A stretch of 64,000 nt of DNA from Brevibacterium antiquum. GTDB taxonomy: Bacteria > Actinomycetota > Actinomycetes > Actinomycetales > Brevibacteriaceae. Under the pieces are notes generated by a model, which did no database searches, was not told where the DNA came from, and was given only the letters and a program-made list of their open reading frames with translations. Below are positions 26,019 to 35,470 of this stretch, piece after piece (the first letter of the stretch is position 1; every line of letters starts with the position of its first letter). The position numbers and the translations under genes were made by a program. Location: NCBI RefSeq assembly GCF_016107655.1, contig NZ_JABASX010000004.1, positions 248,001 through 312,000 on the forward strand, in the 5' to 3' direction.

Positions 26019-26075
26019 AGACTCCGAAGCACGAGTACACGCGCACGCTGATCGCGGACGTGCCGAAATTCTGAC
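26019..26075 (+). repeat. 57-bp dispersed repeat, copy 3 (orphan)
   Basis: Differs from copy 1 by a single base (GAGACTCCG for GAGACCCCG) but stands alone behind the PotC-like gene, with no other ATPase sequence upstream. Such close identity implies recent duplication or gene conversion. Confidence 0.85.
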
Positions 26076-26080
26076 ACTTC

Positions 26081-26111
26081 GGGCAGAGCACAAGAGATGT
26101 GCTCTGCCCGA
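26081..26111. terminator. Strong bidirectional hairpin
   Basis: A perfect 13-bp stem (CGGGCAGAGCACA, 26081-26093, with TGTGCTCTGCCCG, 26099-26111) closes a 5-nt loop AGAGA. It lies between the convergent potC-like and helicase genes. No U-tract follows, as is common in high-GC genomes. Short direct repeats (AGGTGATGTG at 26112 and 26150; TCTGCGTCAG at 26123 and 26142) follow it. Confidence 0.7.
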
Positions 26112-26159
26112 GGTGATGTGGTCTGCGTCAGACTAGGTGCTCTGCGTCAGGTGATGTGC

Positions 26160-27935
26160 TCAGCTGTTGCTTGAATACACCGTGCGTGAACCGCCCGAGC
26201 TGCCCTGGCTGCGGTGGCGTCCCCGAGTCTCGGCACTCGTGCCTCGGTTATCGGATCCGCGCCGGTTGCCGGCGTTCCCACGAGTGTTGCTGCGGGTACC
26301 TTCGCTGCGGCGGTTGCCTGAAGCACTTGCACCTGAACGACCGCCGCGGCCGTTCGCCGCGGGGCGTCCTTCCTGGGCATTTCCACCCGAGCGGCTGCCC
26401 TGCGAGTTGTTCCTGGCGGTGCGACCGCCCGAAGCGTTTCTGGAGTTGCGGCCGCCTGCTTGGCCGGAGCGGCTGCTCTCACCGCTGCGGGTGTTCTCAC
26501 TTCCACGTCGGTTGTCTCCGCCGCGGCCTCCACGGCGTCGCCCGGAGGATGAGCGCTGTCCGCCCTGCGGCTGCTCTGCCTTCTGCTTCTCTGCTGCTGC
26601 CTGGATTGCGATCTGCGGATCGACATAGTCAGCGATCTCGCCGACAAGGTCGGCCACTGCAGGGGAGTCTGCTGTGACCTTCTGCGGAGTCACCTTGATG
26701 GCTGCCTTGCGCAGCAGCATCGTCGTGTCCTTACGCTCACCCGGCAGCATGACCGTCACAACGTCGCCAGAGCTGCCGGCGCGTGCTGTGCGGCCGGAGC
26801 GATGCAAGTAAGCCTTGTGCTCGGTCGGCGGATCCACATGGACCACGAGTTCGATGGAGTCGACGTGGACTCCTCGGGCAGCGACATCTGTGGCGACGAG
26901 CACGCGCACATTCCCCTCGCTGAACGCTGCCAGGTTGCGATCTCGTGCCCCCTGGGACAGGTTGCCATGGAGATCTACGGCGGGAATGCCCTGTGCAGTG
27001 AGCTGCCGGGTGAATCGCTTCGCTCGGTGCTTGGTGCGGGTGAAGAGGATGCGGCGACCGGTGCCGGAGGCGAGCCGCTGGATCAGATCATTCTTGTCCT
27101 CATCGGCGACCTCGAAGACGTGGTGCGTCATGGCGGAGACGTGCGAGTTGGGATCGTCCACGGAGTGGCGGATCTCGTTGTGGAGGAACCGGCGCACCAG
27201 TTTGTCCACGCCGTTGTCCAGAGTGGCGGAGAAGAACATCCTCTGGCCCTGCTCTGGGGTCCGTGCAAGGATGCGGGTGACGCCGGGCAGGAAGCCCAGG
27301 TCGGCCATGTGGTCGGCCTCATCGAGGACTGTGACCTGGATGTTGTCCAGGGAGACCAGGCCCTGCTGGAGCAGGTCTTCGAGCCGTCCCGGGCAAGCGA
27401 CGACAATGTCGACGCCTGCATTGAGCGCGATCTCCTGGCGCCTCTGCTTGACACCGCCGAAGATGGTTGTCGTCGACATACCGTAGGCCTGGGCCAGGGG
27501 ATCGACCACGTTCGTGATCTGGGTTGCGAGCTCACGTGTGGGTGCCAGGATGAGACCGCGTGGAAGGCGGCCCTTCTTCCGACCGGCAGGATCGGACTCT
27601 GACAGGCGCGTCACCATGGGAATGGCGAAGGCGAGTGTTTTGCCGGAGCCGGTCTTGCCTCTGCCCAGCACGTCACGGCCGGCGAGTGTGTCGGGAAGAG
27701 TGTCCTTCTGGATGGGGAAGGCCTCGGTCTTGCCTTCCGCACGAAGGCGATCGGTCAGAGCAGAGGGAACGCCGAGCTCAGCGAAAGTGACGGGAGCGAC
27801 ATCTGTCGTGTCCGCGACGGCATTCGCCGACTCGGGGTTCGCGGCCTTCGGTGTGGCTGGTCGTCGCTGCCTCGTGGAAGAAGAGACGGAAGTGGTGCTG
27901 GAGTCATGGGGAGTAATGGGATAGCCCTTCGACAT
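26160..27935 (-). CDS. DEAD-box ATP-dependent RNA helicase with Arg/Gly-rich tail
   Basis: Unwinds RNA duplexes, for example in ribosome assembly or cold adaptation. Motifs in order: Q-motif region (FAELGVPSALTDRLRAEG), motif I GRGKTGSGKT, PTRELATQI, LDEADHM (DEAD), FFSATLD (SAT), then domain 2 with LVATDVAARGVH and HRSGRTARAG. From residue about 470 on, the tail is almost entirely Arg, Gly, Ser and Asn (SGRRRGGRGGDNRRG type), an RNA-binding RGG-like tail. ATG 27935 was chosen since the preceding 67 codons look non-coding. It is convergent with the PotABCD-like operon. Confidence 0.9.
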   Translation of the reverse strand: MSKGYPITPHDSSTTSVSSSTRQRRPATPKAANPESANAVADTTDVAPVTFAELGVPSALTDRLRAEGKTEAFPIQKDTLPDTLAGRDVLGRGKTGSGKTLAFAIPMVTRLSESDPAGRKKGRLPRGLILAPTRELATQITNVVDPLAQAYGMSTTTIFGGVKQRRQEIALNAGVDIVVACPGRLEDLLQQGLVSLDNIQVTVLDEADHMADLGFLPGVTRILARTPEQGQRMFFSATLDNGVDKLVRRFLHNEIRHSVDDPNSHVSAMTHHVFEVADEDKNDLIQRLASGTGRRILFTRTKHRAKRFTRQLTAQGIPAVDLHGNLSQGARDRNLAAFSEGNVRVLVATDVAARGVHVDSIELVVHVDPPTEHKAYLHRSGRTARAGSSGDVVTVMLPGERKDTTMLLRKAAIKVTPQKVTADSPAVADLVGEIADYVDPQIAIQAAAEKQKAEQPQGGQRSSSGRRRGGRGGDNRRGSENTRSGESSRSGQAGGRNSRNASGGRTARNNSQGSRSGGNAQEGRPAANGRGGRSGASASGNRRSEGTRSNTRGNAGNRRGSDNRGTSAETRGRHRSQGSSGGSRTVYSSNS

Positions 27936-28445
27936 GCCGGAGAACTCACCGATGCCACCGAATGGTGACGGGAGCCGCTTCCGGACAAGGTGTGGGAACG
28001 CCGTTTGGCGCTCTCGATCGCCGAGAGGAAACGGCTTCGGAAACACGCGCCGGATATTATTCACGGCCGCAGAGACGAGGCGTACTGTCGACGCAGGGAA
28101 CCCGAAGACGGGTTCGCAGGTAGTACCAGCATACATGCCTCAGAGGGGGCGGTTCGACATCGCCGGCTCAACGTCAGTCATCTCATACTCTCGGATGCCC
28201 CACACCCGGGGCGGCTAAACCTCGCATTGCAGAAGGGTGTTTTGAGGCTGAAGGTGCGGTTTGATGCAGATTTAGAGTGGGTCACGGATTGCGGGCAGCG
28301 GGTCCACAATGGCACCTAAGTAGGCGCTCGAAACAAGCATTCGGCAAACGAAGACCCGCGTGAGGAAGGCTTTTCCACGGTCGTCTTGCGCCCTGGCATG
28401 CGATGATGATCCTATTCCGGCGATGAAGGAGCTGTCTGCCCACTG
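27936..28445. promoter_or_regulatory. Divergent intergenic region, helicase leader and serine-hydrolase promoter
   Basis: A 510-bp gap with no supported gene. Cold-induced helicase genes often have long structured 5' leaders, which could explain its length on the minus strand. No specific structure or promoter could be assigned. Confidence 0.3.
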
Positions 28446-29672
28446 ATGTTCGACCTCAACGAGGATTACACGTGCACAATGGAAATCGATGAGGCCAAGG
28501 CAGACAGCCTGCTTCGAGTTGGGGTGCTCGACCGTCTGGCGATGGTCTTCGAACGGCATGCCGCGCAGTGCCAGGGCGGGATGGTGTTCAGCGTCTACCG
28601 TGCGGGTGAACCCATCATCCAGCTCAGGGCCGGTGTCGCCGGCAAGCGCGGGGACACCTCGGCGAGGGCATGGGACGAACGGACCTTGGCGGTGTTCTTC
28701 TCCGGCACCAAAGGTCTGGTCGCGACCATCGCGGCCAAGGCTGTGGGGGAGGGGCTCCTGGAGGTGGAGACACCCGTTGCCCACTATTGGCCGGAGTTCG
28801 CGACTGCGGGCAAGGAGACGGTGACCGTCGCCCAGGTCCTCTCACACGCGGTCGGCCTGCCCTATGTCGACCCGGACCCCTCCCTGGATGTCAACAGCAG
28901 ACCGCGCACGGACGATGCACAGTGGGCGTTCCTCGACTCCCGGAGAATGGCCGCCATCCTCGCGCAGCAGGCTCCGCTGTGGGAGCCGGGGACGAAGGTC
29001 GCCTATCACGCAGTGACCTACGGGTACCTGATGTCAGAGATCATCCTTCGCGCCACCGGCCGCAGCGTCGCCCAGTGGCTGCACGAGGATCTTGCTGTGC
29101 CCTATGGTCTCGACCTGCACCTGGGGCTGCCCGAAGAGGACGAAGACCGTGTGGCGTCGATCTTCCAGGCACCGGGTTACTCGATCTCGACCTACCTCAA
29201 GGACGATCCGAAGCGTCGAGCGATCATCGACCGCATGTACGCCTCACTCCTGGCACCGGCCTTGCCGATGAACACCCGGGCCTTCCACTCAGCGGAGGTC
29301 TCGGCTGGGGGAGGAATGGGCACTGCCGATGCGATGGCGAAACTGTACTCACTGCTGGCCACGCCCGGCCGCCTCGGCGGGGGCATCGTTTCAGCTGACG
29401 CGATGGACAACGCATTGCGGACACGCGCAGAGGGACTTGACGTTCTCAACGATCGGCCCCTGCACTTCGGTCTCGGCTTCGAACTCGCCGACCCGATCGG
29501 CACATACGGTCCCGTGGAGCGAGCCTTCGGACACTCGGGCGCTGGCGGGAGTCTGCACGGGGCATGGGTCGAAGAAGGGATCGGGTTCTCCTTCCTGAGC
29601 AACGAGATGCTCACGGAGAACGTCGACCGGCGGGCCAAGGATCTGCTGCAGGCGCTCGCCGGGCGAGGCTAG
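28446..29672 (+). CDS. Serine hydrolase of the class C beta-lactamase/EstB family
   Basis: Probable esterase or peptidase with the penicillin-binding fold (408 aa). The nucleophile motif SxxK is SGTK (Ser86, Lys89). The second motif appears as YHAVTYG (from Tyr187), the form seen in EstB-like carboxylesterases, and the third as HSGAGGS near the C-terminus. There is no signal peptide, so it acts in the cytoplasm and is unlikely to be a true beta-lactamase. ATG 28446 is used; ATG 28479 is a plausible shorter start. It is a single gene, divergent from the helicase. Confidence 0.8.
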   Translation: MFDLNEDYTCTMEIDEAKADSLLRVGVLDRLAMVFERHAAQCQGGMVFSVYRAGEPIIQLRAGVAGKRGDTSARAWDERTLAVFFSGTKGLVATIAAKAVGEGLLEVETPVAHYWPEFATAGKETVTVAQVLSHAVGLPYVDPDPSLDVNSRPRTDDAQWAFLDSRRMAAILAQQAPLWEPGTKVAYHAVTYGYLMSEIILRATGRSVAQWLHEDLAVPYGLDLHLGLPEEDEDRVASIFQAPGYSISTYLKDDPKRRAIIDRMYASLLAPALPMNTRAFHSAEVSAGGGMGTADAMAKLYSLLATPGRLGGGIVSADAMDNALRTRAEGLDVLNDRPLHFGLGFELADPIGTYGPVERAFGHSGAGGSLHGAWVEEGIGFSFLSNEMLTENVDRRAKDLLQALAGRG

Positions 29673-29790
29673 AACTTCCTGCCCACAGGGACCCTTCGCT
29701 GCGTGGTTCCGTACCCCCTTGTCAGGTGGACAGGGGAGTGCCACGCTGAAAACAGCTCCTGCTCATCCTCAGGAAGCGAAGGAGAAGACA

Positions 29791-30021
29791 ATGCTCATCA
29801 TTTTTTGGGTCGTGGCGGCGATTCTCGCCGTCTCAGGCGTCATCTTGCTGTTCCGGAGAGAGGTTAAGTGGGGCATCATCTTCATCATCGTGGCGTGCAT
29901 CGTCGGTCCCTTGCTGGCGAACTTCTACGGAGGGCCTCCTGCAGGCCCGAGAAGCACAAGTGAGTCTTTCCCTTCGTCGGACGCCGCCATCGTATCGGTG
30001 AGGCTGGTCAGCGAGGTCTGA
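29791..30021 (+). CDS. Small membrane protein, two helices
   Basis: A 76-aa protein starting at ATG 29791 behind AAGGAG. It has two hydrophobic helices (MLIIFWVVAAILAVSGVILL and IIFIIVACIVGPLLANF) and a short Ser/Pro-rich cytoplasmic or outside tail. No function is known to me. Its 3' end overlaps the convergent OBAP-family gene by 14 bp, so the last codons may be a read-through extension of a shorter protein. Confidence 0.6.
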   Translation: MLIIFWVVAAILAVSGVILLFRREVKWGIIFIIVACIVGPLLANFYGGPPAGPRSTSESFPSSDAAIVSVRLVSEV

Positions 30022-30775
30022 GTGTCGATCGGAAAGGCACATCCTCTGTGGTCGTCTGCAGGCTCCTGCCGCTCTCCCAATGATTGGCTCCAGGATCGAC
30101 ATGCGGGGTGGCAATGTCCTCGCGACTGGCTCGCTTGCTCTGAGTCGATACTCCGACTCTGGCGTCTCTGGCCCGGATGATGTCATCGTTCGCCTGACCG
30201 TCGGCGGTGAAGCCCATCATCAGCTGCGGAATCCCGTAGGGGAAATCCTCACGGTCGTACTGCCACGTGTGGAAAGTCTTGCCGTAGGTCGACACCAGAT
30301 CCTTGAAGTAGGAATGCTCGGCGATCTCCGGCACTCCTGGCGCCGTGAGGATTCCTGACTTCACTTCATAGTGGTGACTGTGCCACAGCTTCTTCTCCGA
30401 AGCGGGGAGAGCGCGGAATCGCTTCTCGCTGATGATGTATTCGATTCCGATGAGTCGGGCATCGGTGGCATTCCGATCGAAGATCACGCATTGGTGGAGG
30501 TCATGACGAAGATGGATGCAGAAATGTGCCGCTTCGACCTGCCGCCCCATGTCATCGGCATACATGTGCAGTCCGTTGAGATACGTGCTCATGGCCTCGA
30601 GTGGGTATTTCGCTTGGAGTGCCCCGGATGCCAAGTCCAGCACACGGTGCTTGAGCGGATGACCTTTGCCGACCTTGACCTTCGTGATGAGCTGTCGGCC
30701 CAGCGTCGCACCGACCGTGACTGCTGCTCCGGCTACGACTCCGAGTCCGAGGGACTTCAGCTGTGGCAAGTTCAT
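30008..30775 (-). CDS. OBAP (oil-body-associated, DUF1264) family protein
   Basis: Members occur in plants on lipid droplets and in bacteria with unknown function. Diagnostic stretches are QVEAAHFCIHLRHDLHQCVI, DARLIGIEYIISEK, the LWHSHHYEVKSG histidine cluster and YGKTFHTWQYDRED with GIPQLMMGF. A hydrophobic N-terminus (GLGVVAGAAVTVGATLGRQL) may anchor or export it. The C-terminal 50 residues are not conserved. Length is 255 aa. The first 28 residues are echoed by the small remnant at 16085-16234. Confidence 0.8.
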   Translation of the reverse strand: MNLPQLKSLGLGVVAGAAVTVGATLGRQLITKVKVGKGHPLKHRVLDLASGALQAKYPLEAMSTYLNGLHMYADDMGRQVEAAHFCIHLRHDLHQCVIFDRNATDARLIGIEYIISEKRFRALPASEKKLWHSHHYEVKSGILTAPGVPEIAEHSYFKDLVSTYGKTFHTWQYDREDFPYGIPQLMMGFTADGQANDDIIRARDARVGVSTQSKRASREDIATPHVDPGANHWESGRSLQTTTEDVPFRSTLRPR

Positions 30776-31096
30776 ATCGACAGGCTAGCGTCGATTGGTC
30801 GGTTACGTAATCCCCCTCATTCGACCCGCATCAGTGGCTGGAGAACACCGTGGTCCCGAACGATCAATCTTCGATCGGCAACCTTCGGTTCATCGCAGTG
30901 GCCGCCGCATCCGTCATCCGCCTCCGATTTCGCACACGAGGACTCACACTGAGACACCATGCAGTGAGGGCGAAGAGCAATTTTAGCGGCAGATCGTCGA
31001 TCTGGGGAGGGCTAGCAGGAACCGACTGGATTTGGGACGGTTGATTGACAGGCCGCAACAGGGCCTCGGAAGCTCGGTTCCACGAAAGGAGTCATC
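30776..31096. promoter_or_regulatory. Intergenic region upstream of the dehydrogenase gene
   Basis: This 321-bp gap is divergent between the OBAP-family gene and the dehydrogenase gene. Only the ribosome site AAAGGAG at 31085-31092 is certain. I see no operator or RNA structure. Confidence 0.3.
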
Positions 31097-32470
31097 ATGA
31101 GCGCGAAATTCGCAACCATCAATCCCGCGACAGGTGAGACCGTCAAGGAATTTCCCACAGCTGACGATGCGACGATCGCAGCGCTGATCGAGGACTCGGA
31201 TGCAGCATTCCAGAAATGGCGCACCACCCCGCTCGAAGACCGAACCGCGCCTCTGTCCAAGGCCGCCGACCTCATGGATGACCGCAGAGACGAACTCGCC
31301 GCCCTGCTGACACTCGAAATGGGCAAACTGCCCGTTGAAGCCCGAGCAGAAGTCGAACTGTGCGCAAGCATCCTGCGCTACTACGCCGAAGAAGCCCCGA
31401 AACTCCTGGCCGACGAAACACTGTCACCGAACAGCGGAGGCCAAGCGGTCCTCAAACACGAGCCGATCGGACCGCTGCTCGGCGTGATGCCGTGGAATTT
31501 CCCGTACTACCAGGTGACACGGCTGGCCGCACCGAATCTGGCGGCAGGCAATACGATCATCCTCAAGCATGCCTCGAACACGCCCCAGTCCGCGTTGGCC
31601 TTCGAACAGATCATGTCAGATGCACTGCTTCCGAAGGACTGCTACCGCAATGTCTTCGCCGACAACGATCAGATCCAGACGATGATCGCCGACGAACGGA
31701 TCAGGGGAGCCTCCCTGACCGGATCGGAAGCTGCCGGCTCTGCGGTAGCCGGAGGGGCCGGCACGAACCTGAAGAAATCGATCCTCGAACTCGGCGGCAG
31801 CGACCCGTTCATCGTTTTGGACGCCCAGGATCTCGAGGCCACGGTCAGTGCGGCAGTGGCCGGACGGATGGCGAATTCAGGACAGAGCTGCATTGCGTCG
31901 AAGCGCTTCATCATCCTTGAAGACATCTACGACGATTTCGTGGCGTTGCTGACGGAGAAGATGTCGCAGTTCGTCGCGGGCGACCCGAATGATCCAGCCA
32001 CAACAATGGCACCGTTGTCCTCCGAGCAGGCGGCCGTCGATCTCATAGAACAGGTCGAGGACGCAATCAACCACGGCGCACATGTGCACACAGGCGGCAA
32101 ACGCGTCGATCGGGCTGGCGCGTTCGTCCAGCCAACGGTGCTGACAGGAGTGACGCCGCAGATGCGGGCCTACTCGGAGGAGCTGTTCGGCCCGGTCGCG
32201 GTGGTCTACTCCGTACACGACGAGGACGAGTCGATCGCCTTGGCCAATGACTCCTCGTTCGGCCTCGGCGGGACCGTGGTCAGCTCCGATGTCGAGAAAG
32301 CACAACGAGTGGCAGACCGGGTCGACACCGGAATGGTCTGGATCAATCAAGCCACCTGGACCGAACCTGACCTCCCATTCGGCGGTACGAAGCGTTCAGG
32401 CGTGGGACGCGAACTCGGGGCCGAAGGAATACAGGAATTCGTCAACAAGAAGCTCATTCGGACTCCCTGA
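31097..32470 (+). CDS. NAD(P)-dependent succinate-semialdehyde dehydrogenase
   Basis: Oxidises succinate semialdehyde to succinate (GABA degradation) or a related aldehyde. ALDH motifs: PWNFPYYQ (substrate and cofactor funnel), KHASNTPQSAL, general base Glu231 in LELGGSDPF, nucleophile Cys265 in GQSCIASKRF, and the C-terminal PFGGTKRSGVGRELG. At 457 aa it matches the short SSADH clade. It is preceded by AAAGGAG and followed after 109 bp, across a small hairpin, by the ThDP enzyme gene. No GABA aminotransferase is nearby, so the physiological aldehyde is open. Confidence 0.85.
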   Translation: MSAKFATINPATGETVKEFPTADDATIAALIEDSDAAFQKWRTTPLEDRTAPLSKAADLMDDRRDELAALLTLEMGKLPVEARAEVELCASILRYYAEEAPKLLADETLSPNSGGQAVLKHEPIGPLLGVMPWNFPYYQVTRLAAPNLAAGNTIILKHASNTPQSALAFEQIMSDALLPKDCYRNVFADNDQIQTMIADERIRGASLTGSEAAGSAVAGGAGTNLKKSILELGGSDPFIVLDAQDLEATVSAAVAGRMANSGQSCIASKRFIILEDIYDDFVALLTEKMSQFVAGDPNDPATTMAPLSSEQAAVDLIEQVEDAINHGAHVHTGGKRVDRAGAFVQPTVLTGVTPQMRAYSEELFGPVAVVYSVHDEDESIALANDSSFGLGGTVVSSDVEKAQRVADRVDTGMVWINQATWTEPDLPFGGTKRSGVGRELGAEGIQEFVNKKLIRTP

Positions 32471-32480
32471 CTCTTCACGG

Positions 32481-32498
32481 TGGAGCCAGTCGGCTCCA
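32481..32498 (+). terminator. Short intercistronic hairpin
   Basis: TGGAGCC and GGCTCCA (7-bp stem, loop AGTC) lie 11 bp after the dehydrogenase stop. No U-tract follows; it may be a weak terminator or an mRNA processing or stability element between two co-oriented genes. Confidence 0.45.
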
Positions 32499-32579
32499 AA
32501 CAGTGAGAGGTCGTGACACCGGAACCCGAGAAGCCGGCACAGAGATCAAACCTGACAAAGAACTGCGAAGGTGATAGCA

Positions 32580-34382
32580 ATGGCGACATCAGTGAGCGAC
32601 TTCATCATCGATCGACTCATCGAGTGGGGGCTGCACCAGTGGTATGGCTATCCCGGCGACGGCATCGGCGGCTTCGACGGTGCTATGGGCCGCGCCCAAC
32701 GAGACGGCAAGGACTTCCGGTATGTTCGGCCCACCCATGAAGAGGAAGCCGCATTCATGGCCACCGCTCACGCGAAGTTCACCGGCGAAGTCGGCGTGTG
32801 CATTTCGACTTCCGGGCCCGGGGCCATCCACCTCATGAACGGTCTCTACGACGCCAAGGGAGACAACGCACCGGTTCTCGCGATCGTCGGCCAGCAGGCG
32901 CGGGTATCCCTCGGCTCTGAATTCCAGCAGGAGATCAACCTCGAACGCATGTTCGCCGACACCGCAGTCTTCGTCCAAACCGTGGCCACGCCCATGCACG
33001 CCCAACTCGTTGTCGACAAGGCTGTGAGGATGGCCAAGGCCTACCGGGGGCCGGCCGTCGTGGTTCTGCCGGCCGACATCCAAACCATGGATATGGAAGA
33101 GCCCACAGTTGAGCATTTCGTCTCCCGCAGCGGCATCGGCTTTGTGGAGGATCGGCTGCGGCCCGATGACAGTGCCCTCGTCAGAGCCGCAGAGGTGCTC
33201 AACGCCGGGGAAAAGGTCGCGATGCTCGTCGGACAGGGCGCTATCGGTGCCACGGATGAGGTGCTCGCCGTGGCCGATCGCCTCGGTGCCGGTGTCATCA
33301 CCACGCTCCTGGGCAAACAGGTCGTGCCCGGCGACGTGCCCTACCACACGCAGCAGCTCGGGCTTCTGGGCTCACGACCGAGCTACGACATGATCCAGAA
33401 GTGCGACACCCTCCTCATGGTCGGCACGAACTACCCCTACGGTGAGTTCATGCCTCCAACCGGACAGGCACGAGGCGTCCAGATCGACCTGTCACCGCGA
33501 CATCTGGGAATCCGCTATCCGACCGAAGTGAACCTATGGGGAGATGCGCTGACCACACTCTCAGCCCTGCTGCCGCATCTGGACCAGCACAGCACCGAAT
33601 GGCAGCAGAAGATCGCCAGCCAACAGCAGAACTGGAAGACAGAGAACACGCGGGTGGCGCAGACCGCAGCTGATCCGATCAACCCCCGCAGCGTCTATGT
33701 CTCCCTCAACGAGAAGCTGCCGGACAACGCCATCATCACCGCAGATGCCGGAAGCACGGCCGACTGGTACGGCTTCCACATCGAACTCGGCCCCAACCAG
33801 ATGGGCAACCTCTCCGGCCGTATGGCATCGATGCTGGCAGCCATGCCGTACGCACTCGCGGGGAAGTTCGCCCACCCTGACCGGCCCGTGGTGTGCACCA
33901 TCGGCGACGGTGCCTTCCAGATGATGGGAATGAACGGCATGCTCACGGTCAAACGCCACTGGAAGGAATGGGCGAACCCCACTTTTATCGTGCTCATCAT
34001 CAACAACGGCGACCTCAACCAGGTCTCCTGGGAGATGCGCGAAGCCGGAGATCCACGGTGGGACACCGCGCAGATGGTGGAGCCGCTGGACTACGCCGGG
34101 TATGCACAGATGCTCGGCCTCAAAGGCATCCTCGTGGAGGAACCGGATGCCGTCGGTCCGGCCTTCGACGAAGCATTCGCCGCCGACCGACCGGTCGTTC
34201 TCGACGTGAGATGCGACCGCAACACGCCACCGCTGCCCGCACATATCGCACTCGCGCAGGCCCAGGGGCTCACCGAATCGCTCCTGTCCGGTGACCCCGA
34301 GATGGGACGCGTGGTCAATCAGAGTTCGCGTGCGGCCGCGGCTCGACTCTTCGCCCGTATGGGGCTGATCTCAGATGACTGA
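32580..34382 (+). CDS. Thiamine-diphosphate-dependent enzyme, pyruvate oxidase/acetolactate synthase-like
   Basis: Three-domain ThDP enzyme of 600 aa. The N-terminal Pyr domain has the catalytic glutamate in RPTHEEEAAFMA, the central domain binds FAD or a nucleotide (VAMLVGQGAIGA), and the PP domain holds the ThDP-Mg motif from IGDGAFQMMG to FIVLIINN (GDG...NN). The plan fits pyruvate oxidase/dehydrogenase (PoxB-like) rather than a housekeeping acetolactate synthase, because no small-subunit gene follows. ATG 32580 is preferred over GTG 32571. Possibly it supplies an aldehyde or acetate linked to the dehydrogenase upstream, which is inference. Confidence 0.8.
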   Translation: MATSVSDFIIDRLIEWGLHQWYGYPGDGIGGFDGAMGRAQRDGKDFRYVRPTHEEEAAFMATAHAKFTGEVGVCISTSGPGAIHLMNGLYDAKGDNAPVLAIVGQQARVSLGSEFQQEINLERMFADTAVFVQTVATPMHAQLVVDKAVRMAKAYRGPAVVVLPADIQTMDMEEPTVEHFVSRSGIGFVEDRLRPDDSALVRAAEVLNAGEKVAMLVGQGAIGATDEVLAVADRLGAGVITTLLGKQVVPGDVPYHTQQLGLLGSRPSYDMIQKCDTLLMVGTNYPYGEFMPPTGQARGVQIDLSPRHLGIRYPTEVNLWGDALTTLSALLPHLDQHSTEWQQKIASQQQNWKTENTRVAQTAADPINPRSVYVSLNEKLPDNAIITADAGSTADWYGFHIELGPNQMGNLSGRMASMLAAMPYALAGKFAHPDRPVVCTIGDGAFQMMGMNGMLTVKRHWKEWANPTFIVLIINNGDLNQVSWEMREAGDPRWDTAQMVEPLDYAGYAQMLGLKGILVEEPDAVGPAFDEAFAADRPVVLDVRCDRNTPPLPAHIALAQAQGLTESLLSGDPEMGRVVNQSSRAAAARLFARMGLISDD

Positions 34383-34457
34383 ACCACCGTCGGCACGCTC
34401 ATCCCAGGAATGAGCCGATCACTCCACGAGTGCGACTGCGCTGACTAGGATTGCACC

Positions 34458-35147
34458 ATGACCGAGCACATGCGCAGACACGAGTACGACCACGAGATTC
34501 CGTGGTCCCTGCCGATCGTGGTCCGGCGCTCGAAGACGAACATCGCTCGCCACATCGACATCCTCGAAGCCACAGCCCGAGCCGTCGTCGCCTTCCTCGA
34601 CGACCCGCGTTCGCAACCTGAGGGCGAATGGCACGAAGCGGTCGAGTACTGGCGTGATGGGGCCATCCGCAAGGTCGTTCGCCGCGGAGACGGGCAGAAA
34701 CTCGACGATGCACGAGCCTTGGGCTGCGTTGAGGTGAAATTCGGCGGCACGGATGACTTCGGTCCCGCCGAGGCGTTTGTCTTCCCTCCGGGTCCGGTTG
34801 AGCCGCTGCCGAAGGAGTTGAAGAAGCTGCAGGTCGGCGGCACCGAGTTTCCTGACGACGGGCACACCTCGGTTCCCGCCGCCGAGGCGGTCGTGACGAT
34901 CGAACTTTCACCGCTGGTGACGCTGACGACGGGGAAAGCCGCGGCACAGTGCGGCCACGGTGCACAGCTGGCCTACGAGCAGATGCCCGCCGAGGTTCGC
35001 GATCGGTGGCGCGAAGCAGGATTCAGTCTGCGCGTGGTCACACCCACGAAGGCGGAGTGGGCAACAGATCATCGACCCGTGAGCGTCGTCGACGCGGGCT
35101 TCACCGAGGTGGACGGACCCACCGAGACCGTTCGAGCCTGGTGGTGA
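34458..35147 (+). CDS. Pth2-like peptidyl-tRNA hydrolase domain protein
   Basis: The C-terminal half (from about residue 150) reads LVTLTTGKAAAQCGHGAQLA, with the KxxAQxxH pattern that marks Pth2-type peptidyl-tRNA hydrolases, then LRVVTPTKAEW. The N-terminal 140 residues (DHEIPWSLPIVVRRSKTNIA onward) are an actinobacterial extension I cannot assign. It may release stalled peptides from tRNA, but the usual bacterial Pth1 would make it non-essential. Single gene, 229 aa, start ATG 34458. Confidence 0.65.
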   Translation: MTEHMRRHEYDHEIPWSLPIVVRRSKTNIARHIDILEATARAVVAFLDDPRSQPEGEWHEAVEYWRDGAIRKVVRRGDGQKLDDARALGCVEVKFGGTDDFGPAEAFVFPPGPVEPLPKELKKLQVGGTEFPDDGHTSVPAAEAVVTIELSPLVTLTTGKAAAQCGHGAQLAYEQMPAEVRDRWREAGFSLRVVTPTKAEWATDHRPVSVVDAGFTEVDGPTETVRAWW

Positions 35148-35154
35148 GGGGCGG

Positions 35155-35331
35155 CTACTCCGCGGCGTCCTCTTTCTCGTCGTCGTAGAGGGGACGCGTC
35201 TTCGTACCGTTTCCGAATTCGTCGAGGATGATCATGTGCTTGACCATCTCACCGGCCTCTTCATCCCAGACGTCGATGATGTCGCCCGGATGGGTCCCCG
35301 GCTGATAGAAATCTTCGTTGACTCCAGTCAT
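35155..35331 (-). CDS. Small acidic protein, function unknown
   Basis: A 58-aa protein rich in Asp and Glu (DIIDVWDEEAGEMVKHMII), soluble. Its reality is supported by a perfect AGGAGGTGAG ribosome site placed 7 nt before ATG 35331, stronger than any neighbour's. It is convergent with the Pth2-like gene at 7 bp distance. Conserved small proteins of this kind exist in Micrococcales, but I know no function. Confidence 0.6.
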   Translation of the reverse strand: MTGVNEDFYQPGTHPGDIIDVWDEEAGEMVKHMIILDEFGNGTKTRPLYDDEKEDAAE

Positions 35332-35470
35332 TGAACTCACCTCCTGTTGTGCCTATGACGCTACGCCACTGTGATGCAAGTCTCAAGGATTGTGAGCGGC
35401 TGGCCGGGGATACCATTGTCCGGGGTCGCTCAGCAGGGAGCGGAATGGATGAGGGGATCGTGGTGCCCGG

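Noticed and set aside
26802..27602. 266-codon plus-strand frame
   Set aside because: Antisense shadow of the DEAD-box helicase.
27936..28136. 67-codon N-terminal extension of the helicase
   Set aside because: Composition does not resemble a helicase N-terminus and there is no ribosome site; ATG 27935 begins before the known core.
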